Source of the DNA: Zingiber officinale
Lineage: Eukaryota > Streptophyta > Magnoliopsida > Zingiberales > Zingiberaceae
Length of the DNA: 64,000 nucleotides
Reading direction: 5' to 3'
Assembly: GCF_018446385.1 (NCBI RefSeq)
Contig: NC_056001.1
Location: 106,618,436-106,682,435, forward strand
Part shown: in pieces, positions 11,143 to 23,076 of the stretch
How positions within the stretch are numbered: the stretch's first letter is position 1
How the letters are laid out: each line of letters starts with the position of its first letter
Notes under the pieces: model-generated
Seen by the model: only the letters and a program-made list of their open reading frames with translations
The model's database searches: none
Told to the model about the DNA's origin: nothing
Position numbers and translations under genes: made by a program

Positions 11143-11521
11143 TGGATCGGTCAACAGACCGATCCAGTGATACTCTGTGTGACTGGATCAGTCGACAGAC
11201 CGATCCAGTGATACTGAAGTCTCTGATCGGTCTATGGACCGATCAGAAACCACACAGAGAGTTTCTGTGGGTTATCTGATCGGTCTGTGGACCGATCAGT
11301 AACCACACAGAAGCATTCTGTGGGATATCTGATCGGTCTATAGACCGATCAGCATGAAGGGATCAGAATCGTTGGGACTCAAAACGATAGAGGGGGATCG
11401 GTCTGTGGACCGATCCACCCATAGTCTGATCGGTCCACAGACCGATCAGACCCCTTCCAAACCGATCAAGCTGTTGTCTAATCGGTCCAAAGGTCTGTGA
11501 TCGGTCTGTTGACCGATCCAC
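11143..11521 (+). repeat. Palindrome cluster, GATCGGTC/GACCGATC type (E2 LTR)
   Basis: About nine hairpin units with GATCGGTC and GACCGATC arms and short differing loops. The cluster lies upstream of the likely transcription start, in the U3 part of the LTR. Confidence 0.9.
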
Positions 11522-12451
11522 AGTTAAGTTCATTGTGCATGCGCTTTCTCTGATATTTTCTGATTCGCACTCCTTTTTACCAATCTCTATTTAACCTTCT
11601 GCTGTGAGTCTTTTGGAGATGCAGGTTGCAGGTACCATACCAGTGCTTAGTTTCAAATTAAGCCTCATCAAAGGAATGAGACAAAGGATCTTTCCACTGC
11701 TTTCTCTGCGTCAAATGCATTTGAAGCAGCAACGGCTACAGGTTGCGATTGGCTGTGTTTCTGGCAGTGATCAGGCGGCGATTGGCTTAACTCCTGGTGA
11801 TTGGTTCGAGCTCAGAGGCACCAGTGAAGACCGTGGTTCTATTGGTGTGAGCTCAGAGAATCAGAAGAGGAAGAGAAGCGATTAGCGACGCCGTAGCTTG
11901 CAGCAGGGATTCGGTGCAGGTTGGCAACGATCCGGTGCAGGCTGATCGAGCAGAGACATAAGAAGCAGTGTATGCTGGAGAGAACGAAACAACAAGAAAG
12001 TAACAAAGTTCTGTTGATCATTGTGGTGTTCTAGAGCTCTCGGGTGAAAAACTGCGATATGTGAGTTCTCTGTTTCCACTGATCCTCGCGTGGTTGTAAG
12101 CTTCATTTCATTCTTCTGTGCCATCGAGCTCTGTAAGTTAAGTCTTGTGCTTTAACTTATATATTTCTTGAGACTTTGTGGAGAGGTTACTCCACCGAGA
12201 GGGAGAGCTTCATTAGCCGGAGTCATCCGGGGTGTGATCTACCGAAGATCAAGGACTCGTCCACCTTACGGACACGCCGAGGAGTAGGGGCAAGTTATCC
12301 CCGAACCTCGTAAATCAGTGTGTTAGTGTGCTTGTTTCTTCTTTGTTTTAGTTTTCTAATTCCGCTGTGCTAACAAGTTTTTTGTAGAAATTTGTGTTTA
12401 AATTTTTTAAGAGGCTATTCACCCCCCCTCTAGCCATCTAAGATCCCAACA

Positions 12452-12667
12452 CCTCCCACCTTCTCCACCTTACCCTGTGCCCTGGCAACAAGATCTTCCC
12501 CCTCTCCCTAATTTAAGTAACATCTCCGCATATCCAACTCTACGTGAAGCCCTAGAAAAGTTAAAAGATGCAAAGTTTAATTTACCCGCCTTGACCATAG
12601 AAGGCCTATTATTTATTTTTGGGCTCACTCCAGTCAACTTAGAGCTAAGTGCCACCTTTGGTGAGCA
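12452..12667 (+). pseudogene. Unrecognised coding-like fragment between E2 and E3
   Basis: A frame stays open from the right edge of the E2 LTR through the scrap and continues by chance into the E3 LTR to 12860. The unique part is Pro-rich at first (PPLPNL) and then helical and leucine-rich (LREALEKLKDAKF, GLLFIFGLTPVNLEL). I recognise no family. It is probably a piece of an older element into which E2 landed. It may also be part of whatever removed the outer end of the E3 LTR, which lacks about 340 bases here relative to the copy at 18326. Confidence 0.35.
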
Positions 12668-12839
12668 AAAATCCCTATCTTCCTTTTTGTTACCTTTTGA
12701 ATCTTGGAAGTGCACCAGCACTTGTCCCCAAGAGCCTTCAAGAACTGACTATGAGCAGTGGAGAAATCGTGTGAAGAATTGGGAAGAATCGCGAGTGAAA
12801 AGCACTGAGAAAAACGCTCGCAACAGCTATATACTGTGC

Positions 12840-13275
12840 GCTCCTGCGGCTCCCAATTGATTAGGCTTCGTCCCAATCGATTGCCACGTCACATCCCAGC
12901 CATCTAGCCATCCATCGCCTGCATCATGCGTAACGGTCTAATCCCAATCGATCGGACAATCGATTGGGGAGGCTTGAATCGATCGATTGATCGATTCATA
13001 GCGCCTCTATGCTCGCTAGAAGCAGCTTGAATCGATCGACCGATCGATTCAGGCTTTCTCACGATCACGTGAGAAAACCAACTGCCAATCGATCGACCGA
13101 TCGATTGGCGGTGCCCAATCGATCGGTTGATCGATTAGGCAGCTCTCTATGCTCGCAACACTTTCTCCCAATTGATCAGCCAATCGATTGGGTCACTACT
13201 TATCGTAGCACTCTCCCAATCGATCTGTTGATCAATTGGGCTTGGGTCAATCGATCAACCGATCGATTGCCCCAA
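12840..13275 (-). repeat. Palindrome cluster, CAATCGAT/ATCGATTG type (E3 3' LTR)
   Basis: Many units such as AATCGATCGACCGATCGATT, with the arms ending in TTG/CAA or TTC/GAA in different units. It occupies the same place in the LTR as the GATCGGTC palindromes of E2 and E4 but uses a different stem sequence. Confidence 0.85.
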
Positions 13276-13324
13276 CCTTGACTTACCTAAACTCAAGTCC
13301 AAGGTTCCCAAACCCAACATTCGG

Positions 13325-14110
13325 TCAATCGTGACCTGTTGGGACTCCTTCTGCCTAGCATCTGGTCAACCTTGACCTGCTGGGACTTCTTCACCAAGTG
13401 TCCGATCAATCCTGTGACCCACTTGGACTTTTCTCTTTGTGTCAAGTGTTCGGTCAATCTTGACCCACTTGGACTTATCATCTCGTGCCAAGTGTTCGGT
13501 CCTCCATGACCCACTTGGACTTACCGTCTCGTGCCAAGTGTCTGGTCCTCCATGACTCACTTGGACTTCCACTAGATGTCCAATCACCCTTGACCCACCT
13601 GGATCTCCACGTGCCTGACTTCACTCACCAGGTCTTTCCATCTGCCTAGTTTCACTCACTAGGATTTTTCTCTTTGTGTCAAATGTCTGGTCAATCTTGA
13701 CCCACTTGGACTTATCGTCTCGTGCTAAGTGTTCGATCCTCCATGACCCACTTGGACTTACCGTCTCGTGCCAAGTGTCTAGTCCTCCATGACTCACTTG
13801 GACTTCCACTAGATGTCCAGTCACCCTTGACCCACCTGGATCTCTACATGCATGACTTCACTCACCAGGTCTTTCCATCTACCTAGTTTCACTCACTAGG
13901 GTTTTCCATCTGCCTGGCTTCACTCACCAGGACTTTCACCTAGCTTCACTCACTAGGTCTTTCCTTCTGCCTAACTTCACTCACCAGGATTTTCCAACTG
14001 CCTAACTTCACTCACTAGGTCTTTCACTTGGCTTCACTCACCAGGATTTTTCCTTGCCTAACCTCCAGTTAGGACTTTCTCAGTCAAGTATCCGGTTAAC
14101 CTTGACCTAC
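13325..14110 (-). repeat. Serial hairpin repeats in E3 3' LTR
   Basis: The first part (13325-13620 and 13675-13850) contains units like CCAAGTG...GGTCAA...TTGACC...CACTTGG. The second part (about 13620-14060) repeats, on this strand, CCTGG-CTTCACTCA-CCAGG and its variant CCTAG-CTTCACTCA-CTAGG. These match, in reverse, the arrays in the plus-strand E4 LTRs. Confidence 0.8.
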
Positions 14111-14305
14111 TTGATTCTTCTTCACATCAAATTGGTTAGTCCTTGACCAAAGGGGAATTGTATCAATAATTTTTCTAATTAGACGATTGCATCTGCAATC
14201 TCCATGTATTGCCAAACATCGAACCCCAAATATCAAGACTCAAGCTTGAGCCAACTCAAGCTTAGTCAACCTGGTTAACCTAACCCAGGGAATATTGCAC
14301 CAACA

Positions 14306-14323
14306 ATCTCTCCCTTTTTTTAT
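14306..14323 (-). promoter_or_regulatory. E3 polypurine tract
   Basis: Read on the minus strand it is AAAAAAAGGGAGAGAT directly before the LTR start TGTTGG. Confidence 0.8.
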
Positions 14324-16447
14324 GTTTGACAATACCTTTAAGTTAGGTTAATCCCATAACCTCAACTTATTCTTCATGTCAATGCCCTTTGGATAATAAA
14401 GGTATAATTTAGACCCTACATTCTCCCTCAAAATTTTCTTGAGGGACAAAGGCCTAATTTAAACCCTACATTTCTCCCCCTATTGGTACACATCAAAAAC
14501 TCTCCCCTTGAAGAGTTACTCAACGTTATTCACAACCTCACATGTTGTTCACAACACCACAATGAAGGTCTCATACCCTTCATTATCTTCAATGCACACC
14601 CTTGAGCATTAAACACTTCACAATCCCAATGAAGGTCTCATACCCTTCATTATATCCAATGCTCATCCTTAAGTATACTCCTGTTCTACAATGAAGACAT
14701 CCAATCTTCCATTGTTCCCCAATGCTCAAACTTGAGCATTTATCCAAACGAAGGATTTACCACCTTCAATGGTTTCTAAAAAATATTTTCATGTTTTTAA
14801 AGAGTATATCCCCCTAAAAACATGCTTCAAACTTCTGTCATTGCACCAATAATAACTTGGAATCCCTAAACCTTTAGGAAACCCAAAATGTAAAGTTTTG
14901 AGATTTAAAAAGTCAATATTGAAGTCAAACTTCATCCTAAACTTCAACTTAGTGATCCTTAACCATTTCTCCTTGTTTTCATCATGAAAACTCCCCCTAA
15001 ATGTGAAAAATGTATTTCAAGGGGTTAGGAATGGTTAAAGAGGCTTAAAATGACTTAAAGTGCTGAAATCATACTTTTCCAACCAAAATTAGCCTTTTCC
15101 ATCAATTGGGTTGGGTCTCAATTGATTGACACTGGTTTCAATCGATCGCCTGATCGATTCCGCGAACTTCTGTTTAAGGAAATTACCTCTGAATCGATCC
15201 ACGATCTAGGCAAGGTTGAATCGATCAGATGATCGATTCAGCGAGCTTCTGCTCATGACAATACCCATCTCAATCGATCGCCCGATCAATTAAGACACTC
15301 CAATCGATCATCCAATCGATTGGAAGTCTGATTTCCTGAAATCCAATTTCAATGAAATTCAGAAATGCTCTAAAAATTCTACAAAATTCTAAAAATCATG
15401 AAAATTATTGTAATTATTATTTAGGGTATCAAGGAAAAATAGTTTTATAAGAAAATACATCTTATTTTCAAATATTGACACAAACTTGGTAACTTGTAAA
15501 AACTTCAATGTTTCTTTCAAGTTTGTGTCTAACTTTTCAATGATGATTACTATCAAAAGATAGCCTTCACCAAGGTTTTTCAAAGTATATTTAAAATATT
15601 TTTCAAAATCAATTTCCAACCATGTTCTTTGGGCTCAATGCACATGACTTGTACATTAGCTTTCCCAATTATTGGAGTACACAACTATGTGCTTTGATGA
15701 AATCAAAACTCAACTAGATGCACTAAATCAATATCTTGAGTCTTGTTCATCATCCTAGCATCTCACTTGTATTTAATGTGTACTAAAACACATAGAAGTC
15801 ACCTGATAGTCTTTGTGAGATGTAGATTTTAGTTTTTCCCTAAACTAGGGATCATACATCTCTATCTAGGTATTTTTGTGAATTATAAACATCCATCTAA
15901 GATGTCACTTGTTAATAAATGTCATTGTCCTTAATTGCAAGGAATTAAAAAATAATGCATGATGATTTATGGCATACATCAAAATAAATGATTTTCAAAA
16001 GAAAATACACTTTAGCTACATGATGTATGTATGACATGACATGGTATTTTTGTATTTTTCACAATAAACATGAATACAAAATATGATGTCATGACATATG
16101 ATGGGCAAACAATCATGGCAAATTAGTATAGATAAAATATACTTAGATAACCTATCTAAGTATCATTAATCCTTAGCTAAACCTAAAATTGATCCTAGAT
16201 TTGCCCTCATTTTCTCAAGGAAATGTCAAACCCCAACTTAGCATTTCTTTTGCCTTTCCTTAGTTGCGTCAATTTAAATTAAATCCAATTTCTCAAATTT
16301 TGACACATTTTACTCTTCCAAAGAGTAATTAATTTATCCTCTTCATTTTCAAATGTTAACAAAAACCTTGAAAATGCGCTTCAAGTACCAACTACATCAA
16401 GGTTGGGTCAATCACCCTTCTAATTTAAGTTGACACTCTCTAACCCT
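14324..16447 (-). other. E3 non-coding tail between gag and 3' LTR
   Basis: About 2.1 kb without any coding similarity on either strand. It aligns by content with 51223-53502 in E7, including short repeats of AATGAAGGTCTCATACCC (14560-14720) and a CAATCGATC-type palindrome cluster at 15105-15335. In an autonomous element pol would lie here. Confidence 0.75.
15105..15335 (-). repeat. Palindrome cluster in E3 tail
   Basis: Five or six degenerate CAATCGATCGCCTGATCGATT-like hairpins. It is the internal partner of the LTR cluster; E2, E4, E7 and E9 also have one cluster in the LTR and one in the 3' non-coding region. Confidence 0.8.
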
Positions 16448-18290
16448 CTAGGGTGTAGAGAATATACTCCTAGGAACCCAACACCTATTGGTGCTCCTTG
16501 GATGTTCAAGGTATTCACTAGGGATAACTTCCCTAGATACCTTCCTAATGACCTTTCTAGGCTTCTTAGAAGCCTTGGTCACTTCCTCTAAGTCAACTCT
16601 AGGGATAACTTTCCTTGTGACCTTCTTGGTGATTTTCTTAGACTTCTTAGAAGTCTTAGTCACATTGGCCTTGGCAGAAATACTTCTAGGGATAGCTTCC
16701 CTTGTATTTTTGACTTGACCCCTAGACTTAGGGTTAATTCCATAACTATATGGAACTCTATGATAAGAAGGAATATCCTTCTTGGTTTTAGGTTTGTATC
16801 TCAAACCTCTATGACCATTGGATGGTTCTTGTTGTCCTAAACCTAAGTTTTGATTCTTAGACCCTTGTGTTCTATTTGTGATTTTTCTAAGGGTCCTCTC
16901 CAATTTATCAACTCTTGACCTCAAGACTTGATTTTATTTCTATAACTTCTCAACCTTAGATTTTTCACTAAAACCTTGATTTTCCTTTTTCTTAGGCATA
17001 TATTTTAACCCCTTGGAATTATTGCCTAATTTGTTGTCTACCTTTCTAACCTTAGGTTGAGTGGTTTAAAAATGATAAGCTACATGATTTCCATTAATTC
17101 TATCATGCTTCATATTTTTATGATAAATAACATTAAAATGATATAAACTAAACTAGCATGCTTTTTACCATTTCTTAAAGGGATAGGCTCAATAAATGAT
17201 ACCTTGGGTTTTACCTTGGGTTTTACCTTGGAGGCTCCCCCTTGACTTGTGCTTCCTCCTTTAGGCTTGACCGATTTCTTCCCCTTTGGACATTAGCTCC
17301 GGTAATGTCCTTTTTGATTGCATAAGAAGCACACTATGTGCTCTTTGCTCTTCTTTGTCATGGGGGCGGTCTCTTTGGGCTTCTCCTTGCCCTTAGATGT
17401 CACTTGGCCCTTCTTCTTGGCTAATTTGGGGCACTTACTCTTATAGCACCCATGTTCCCTACACTCAAAGAAAATGATATGATTTTTATTTTTAATTGAA
17501 CTAATTGTACCTTCACGTGTAGGGATGACACTCGATTCTCCAATTGATTTTGCTTGACTTGTGGAGGTGGCACCATCTTCTTCTTCTTCACTTGATCCGG
17601 AGATAGAGGCTTCTTCTCGCTTCAGAGTCAATGATCTACACCCCCCTCAATCCTAGAGGTGGAAGCTTCATCATCTTCATCCTCTTGCACATGAAACAAA
17701 GAGTATGCTCCCTCTTTGCTCTTTTGGTTACACTCCTTTGAGGATGAAGCTTCTTGGACTTCTTCTTCGGAAGTTGAGCATCTCTCAACTTTAGAGTCCT
17801 CTTCCTCTTGGTCTTGCTCCAATGAGTCACCCTCTTTAGATTTCTCTTGGTTTGGTGTAGTGGAGGGTTCTTCATAAATCTTGGCCAATTTACTCCATAG
17901 TTCATTTGTATCCTTGTATTCTCTAATTTTGCAAATGATTGTGCTTGGCAATAGACTAACCAATAATTTAGTTACCTTGTCGTTCGCCTTGCACCTTTGA
18001 GTTTGCTCTTTGCTCCATTTGCTTTTCTTGAGAATTTTGCCCTTTGAATCTTTTGGAGCTTCAAAACCTTCCATTAGAGAAAATCATTGCTCTATCTCCA
18101 TCATGAGAAAATTTTTTATCCTTGATTTCTAAGAATTGAAGCTCATTGATATGAATGGTGGAGACACCCTTGTGTCGAACCAAAGTCCATCTTAGAATTC
18201 CATTTGAAGTTGAGCCTTTTGATGTAGTCTTCGACTTTTGAATTTGCTTCAACTTCTTCTCCCTCTATCTTGTTGCCCCTTCCTGCGATG
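16448..18290 (-). pseudogene. E3 gag (decayed)
   Basis: Gag of a copia/Sirevirus element on the minus strand, recognised by similarity to the intact E4 gag. An N-terminal stretch (18290-18075) is followed by a Glu/Ser-rich acidic segment (about 18000-17640), two zinc-knuckle positions, a coiled coil (about 16930-16880), a basic tail and the typical C-terminal CWVPRSIF. The first knuckle is degenerate (FECREHGCYKSKC: first Cys and the His lost); the second (CFLCNQKGHYRS) keeps the first Cys pair and the His up to a stop at about 17293. There are frameshifts near 18070 and 17630 and further breaks between 17290 and 16930. As in E4, the helical capsid core seen in E6 and E9 is missing between the N-terminal and acidic parts. 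Confidence 0.85.
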
Positions 18291-18310
18291 ATTCCGGTGA
18301 AGAGCGATCT

Positions 18311-18323
18311 CGCTCTGATACCA
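18311..18323 (-). promoter_or_regulatory. E3 primer binding site (tRNA-Met)
   Basis: Read on the minus strand it is TGGTATCAGAGCG, the usual initiator tRNA-Met primer site of copia elements, two bases inside the 5' LTR edge. Confidence 0.9.
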
Positions 18324-18325
18324 CT

Positions 18326-20698
18326 TGTTATGGTCGATTTGTAGTTAGAGGGGGGTGAATAGCTCGTCACGCTTCGGTGATCTGCTTCTTCGATGATATG
18401 CAGTGGAATAAGGAACAAGAAAACACACTCACAACGCTAACAAGTAGATTTACTTGGTATCCACCTTAAGAAGAGGTGGTTAATCCAAGGATCCACACAC
18501 AACGCTCACTCTACTAACAAAAACACTCCTTCTCGGTAACTACCAGAGGTGAAGAAATCTCGTACAACACTCACACATACAACAACTCAACACAAGAAGA
18601 AAAAACAATGAAAACAAATAAAAATCTCTCTCTTCTTGCTTACTTGTCGCTTGTTGTAGCCTCTTGAATCTTGGAAGTGCACTAGCACTTGTCCCCAAGA
18701 GCCTTCAAGAACTGGCTGTGAGCAGTGGAGAAATCGCATGAAGAATCGGGAAGAATCGCGTGTGAGAAGCACTAAGAAAAACGCTCACAACAGCTATATA
18801 CTGTGCACTCCTACGACTCCCAATCGATTGGGCTTCATCCCAATCAATTTCCACATCATATCCCAGCCATCGCAGCCGTCTATCGCCTGCATCCTGTGCA
18901 ATGATCGAATCTCAATCAATTTGGGAGGCTTAAATCGATCGGTTGATCGATTCAGAGCACCTATATGCTCGCAGGAAGCTGCCTGAATCGATCGACCGAT
19001 CGATTCAGGCTTTCTCGGGATTGCATGAGAAAACTAGCTGCCAAACGATCGACCGATCGATTGGCGATGCCCGATCGATTGGGCAGCTCTCTGTGCTCAC
19101 AACACTTGCTCTCAATTGATCGATCGATCGATTGGGTCGTTGCTTGTCACAACACTCTCTCAATTGATCGATTGAGCTTGGGTCAATAGATTAGCCAATC
19201 GATTGCCCCAACCTTGACTTGCCTAAACTCAAGTCTAAGGTTCCCAAACCCAACATCTAATCAACCGTGACCTGTTGGGATTCCTTCTGCCTAGCATCTG
19301 GTCAACCTTGACCTGCTGGGACTTCTTCACCAAGTGTCCGATCAATCCTTTGACTCACTTGAACTTTTCTCCATGTGCCAAGTATCTGGTTAACCTTGAC
19401 CCACTTGGACTTACCGTCTCGTGCCAAGTGTCCGGTCCTCCATGACCCACTTGGACTTCCACCAGATGTCTGGTCACCCTTGACTCATCTGGATTTCCTC
19501 GTACCTGACTTCACTCACCAGGTCTTTCCATCTACCTAGCTTTACTCACTAGGACTTTCCATCTGCCCGGCTTCATTCACCAGGACTTTCCATCTGTCTG
19601 ACTTTACTCACCAGGACTTTCACCTAGCTTCACTCACTAGGATTTTCCCACTGTCCGGCTTCACTCACAGGGACTTTCACCTGCCTAGCTTCACTCACTA
19701 GGTCTTTCACCTGGCTTCACTCACCAGGATTTTCAACTGCCTAGCTTCACTCATTAGGTCTTTCACCTGGTTTCACTCACCAGGATTTCCAACTACCTGG
19801 CTTCACTCACCAGAACTTGCCTTTGCCTAACCTCCAGTTAGGGCTTTACCAGTCAAGTATCCGATAAACCTTGACCTACTTGACTCTTCTTTACATCAAA
19901 CTGGTCAAACCTTGACCAGAGGGGAATTGCACCAATAATTTCTCCAATCGGACGATTGCACCTGCAATCTCCATATATTGTCAAACATCGAAACTTAAAC
20001 ATCAAGACTAGGGCTGTAAATGAACCAAACATTCGTGAACAAGTTTGGTTATCAACTTGGTAAGAGCTTGTTTATGTTCGTTCAATATACATAAGATTAA
20101 TTAAGCAAACAAGTTTGAATAGCTCGTTAAGCTAAATAAACAACCTTAAACACATATATGTTCAGCTCGTTAACGTTCGTGAACAACGTTTGTGAACAAT
20201 GTTCGTGAATAACGTTCATGAACAATGTTCACGAACCATATTCATTAATAAAACTCTTTTCAATATGCTAAATAAATAATAAAATAAATAAATTTAAATT
20301 ATCAAGATCAATCATCAATCAAATAACTAAAAATTTCAAACAATCAAACAAACTTGAATTGAGAACTTGATAACATCTAAACGAATCAACCTCGAACCAA
20401 GCTCAAGCTAAGCTTGAATTGAGAACTTAATAACATCTAAACGAACTAAGCTCAAGTCAAGGTTCAAACAAGCTCAAGCTCATAAAAAATAAACCAAGCC
20501 AAGCTTGAACACTTATGTCAAAAGCTTGGTTCATTTTAAGTTCGGTTCGGCTCGGCTTAGTTACCTTATCAAATAAGCTTGAATATCCCAAACCTCGACT
20601 CAGCTCAGCTTGTTTACGGTCCTAATTAAGAGTCAAATTTAAACCAACTCAAATTTAATCAACCTAGTTAACTTAACCCAGAAGATATTACATCAACA
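18326..20698 (-). repeat. E3 5' LTR (2373 bp, includes a 616-bp insertion)
   Basis: On the minus strand it runs from TGTTGATG at 20698 to CCATAACA at 18326, next to the primer site. It carries a palindrome cluster (18815-19205) and serial hairpins (19230-19870). A hAT-like transposon at 20009-20624 splits it; without that the length is about 1.75 kb. Confidence 0.88.
20009..20624. mobile_element. hAT-like non-autonomous transposon (MITE), 616 bp
   Basis: The matching LTR at 14210-14305 lacks this segment, which proves an insertion. The ends are TAGGGCTGTAAA and TTTACGGTCCTA, an imperfect 12-bp terminal inverted repeat (10 of 12 match). They are flanked by ATCAAGAC (20001-20008) and ATTAAGAG (20625-20632), an 8-bp duplication with two mismatches, as expected for hAT elements. 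The interior has no coding frame and is rich in GTTCGTGAAC and AAGCTTGA-type words. Confidence 0.75.
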
Positions 20699-23076
20699 CT
20701 AATGGCAACATCATCACTAGTGCGAAGCTGGAAGGAGGCAATGGCGCAGGGCAGCACCCGCGACCAAGGGCGGCGGTGCAAGCTGGACACTCCTCCGTGC
20801 TTGCAGTCCGGCCGCTATGGTTGACCTCGGCAGGTGACGCCGACCAGGCTGGGAGGTGAAGGCAGCAAGGGTGGCTTTACCCTTAGTCAGGGACGAAATT
20901 TAAGAAATTTATTTGGGGGCGTGGAAAAGAAATTTAAGAAGGAAAGAAATTTGAAAAACAAATCCTTGTGGAAAGGAAATTGAAAAGGAAAAGGAATTTC
21001 AACATGGGAGAAGAGAGAAGGGAGAGGAAGCAAGAATGAAAGAGATCTAGAGAGGATGGAAAAAAAACAAAGTAGCCAAGATAAAATATTATTCATGAGA
21101 AAAGATAAAATCCTCAAGTATTTTACTCTCAGAATTGATTAAGATCTATTAAAATATTATTCATGCAAAGAAAAAATTATTCATAAATCAATTCGTGGAT
21201 GAATTCATCATTTTGTAATAAGTAAATGTAATAAGTAAATAATGACAAGGATGTGAAATAAATAATGAAAAATTATCAGGGCCAAAAAAATTATTCAATA
21301 TTTAATCCGTCCTCCTAAATAAATAGGACATTATAATGAATTTCTTTCCCTCCTTTCTAAGCTTCCTCCTTTTAATTAACAGAGCATTTTTCCCTGATAA
21401 ATTTCTTAAACTCGTCCGCCCTTCCTAATAAACAGCATTAAAGTATATTTAATCTTAACCATCGAATAGAGGCTTCCTGAATCCTGAGACTGTCATTGTC
21501 ATCGTTTATTTTTTTTCTTCCTTTTTAGCCTCTGTTTACTTGGGGGCGTGAAAAAGAAATTTAAGATGGAAAGAAATTTACGAAAGAAAGAAAATCCCTG
21601 TGGAAAGGGAATTGAAAAGGTAAAAGAATTCTAGAAGGGAGGATGAGAGAAGGGAAAGGAAGCAAGAATGGAAGAGAAAGATAGGAAGGATGAAAAAATG
21701 ACAAAGTAGTCTAGGTAGCATGGAACGATCATGCAGGAGCGATTGTTTCATATTTGAACGGAAAAAAAATTATACATGGGAGAAAAGATAAAATCATCAT
21801 CGTCAACTGAACGATTCTTTCAAAATAGTCTCACGTTCTCTAAATGAGGATAAATTATAGGAGCATTTATCCTAACAGGACCATTTATATGGATAAGGTT
21901 AAATTCTAAGTAAAATATTTTATAGGAGAATAATTTATTATCATATTTATTTTTTAAATTTAGATTTTATAAATATTAATTCTCTAAATTTAAGAAATAA
22001 AATATATTTTTTAAAATATTAAAATATTATTTAATTTAGAAGAGAAAAAAATAAAATGAATACATCGAGAAAAAATAATTAAAAAATAGAAAGAATGAGA
22101 AGAAAAATAATAATAAAATAAAAATAATAAAAAGTTTAGATAAAGGTATTGTGTGGTAAAAATAATTATTTAAATTTAAAAAACAAATAATTTGTGAAAA
22201 AAATTGCATGTAGTCCTAGTGGCAAATAAAATTTTGCATGTATTCTCATTCATAAAAAAAATCTTTTTTTTTTCTGCTCCTTAATCAATCGTATGTACCT
22301 AATTGTCCCTGATATTTTTAAGTATTAAAATCCCAAAAATGAGTATAATTTCGTTTAAATTCAGTATATTAAACTAGAATATAATATATTTTCTATAGCA
22401 CCATTCTTTTTCCATCTCAATTAAATGGAGAATATACTAGATTTTCTTTAAATGATACTCAATTGGAATAAAAATATATTAGATTTTCTTTAAATGATAT
22501 TGAATTTAGGAAGAATTATATTAAACAGGAAAAAATTGTGCTCAATGTAATAGAAAATATACTCGATAAAACGCCGAATTTAACAGTAATTATATTTGTT
22601 TTTAGACTTTTGTACCTAAAAAATAGGAGGGATAATTTTGATAGAAAATATATTCGATTTTAATATAAAGTGCTGACTTTAAAGGAATTATACATTTTTG
22701 GATACTTTGTACCTAAAAATTCTAAAGGGTAATTAGATAATCATATTTATCTAAGAATTAAAGTAAATAAAATTTTACATGTAAAAAATGGGAAAAAAGT
22801 TTTTTTTGATATGAAAATTATATGTAATGTTAAAATTATGATTAAAAATTTTTCTCTCCATAATTTATTTTAAATTTTAAAGGTATTATTGAAGAAATAT
22901 GGTTACATTCAGTCTACCCGTTTTCAGAGATTCTTTGTCGAAAACGTGTTTGTTTTCGTCTTTTCAATCACAGCTCGATAGAAATAAGTCACCGACCGAA
23001 GTAGAAAAAAAAAAAAAAATACGACCGCACGTTCTCGAGGGTTCCTCTCGTTCCTGTTCTTCCGATCGACGACCTC
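20699..23076. other. AT-rich intergenic region left of the gene island
   Basis: No gene is seen. Two related segments of about 185 bp (20905-21090 and 21535-21715) share GGGGGCGTG-AAAAGAAATTTAAGA, GTGGAAAGG-AATTGAAAAGG and GGAAGCAAGAATG blocks, so they are copies of one small repeat. 21900-22900 is very AT-rich. 22320-22720 has words like AAAATGAGTATAATTT in both orientations, as in the foldback inside the USP intron. The A run at 23008-23022 is close upstream of the USP start codon. No clear TATA box was found. Confidence 0.6.

Larger units (their letters stand above)
10645..12451 (+). repeat. E2 3' LTR (1807 bp)
   Basis: It starts TGTTGATACAG after the polypurine tract and ends CCCAACA at 12451. 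The 5' LTR of E9 (56245-57952) has the same start, end and inner landmarks, so E2 and E9 are one family. Inside, in order, are hairpin repeats (10752-11092), a palindrome cluster (11143-11521), a possible weak TATA-like CTATTTAAC near 11587, and a block conserved in other families (CACCTTACGGACACGCCG, near 12260). The TSD predicted by the right edge is CCTCC (12452-12456); its partner lies outside the window. Confidence 0.92.
12668..14305 (-). repeat. E3 3' LTR (outer end truncated)
   Basis: Read on the minus strand it begins TGTTGGTGCAATATTCC at 14305 after the polypurine tract. It matches 18650-20698 over its length once the transposon at 20009-20624 is set aside. The part matching 18326-18600 is absent, so the LTR is cut at about 12668. 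Confidence 0.85.
12668..20698 (-). mobile_element. E3: gag-only Sirevirus-like LTR element
   Basis: A minus-strand element. Its 5' LTR is on the right (18326-20698), then come primer binding site, decayed gag, a long non-coding tail and polypurine tract, and the 3' LTR is on the left (12668-14305, outer end missing). There is no protease, integrase, RT or RNase H between gag and the 3' LTR. The same gene order is seen in E4 and, as far as preserved, E7. It is best described as a TR-GAG-type non-autonomous element. Confidence 0.85.
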
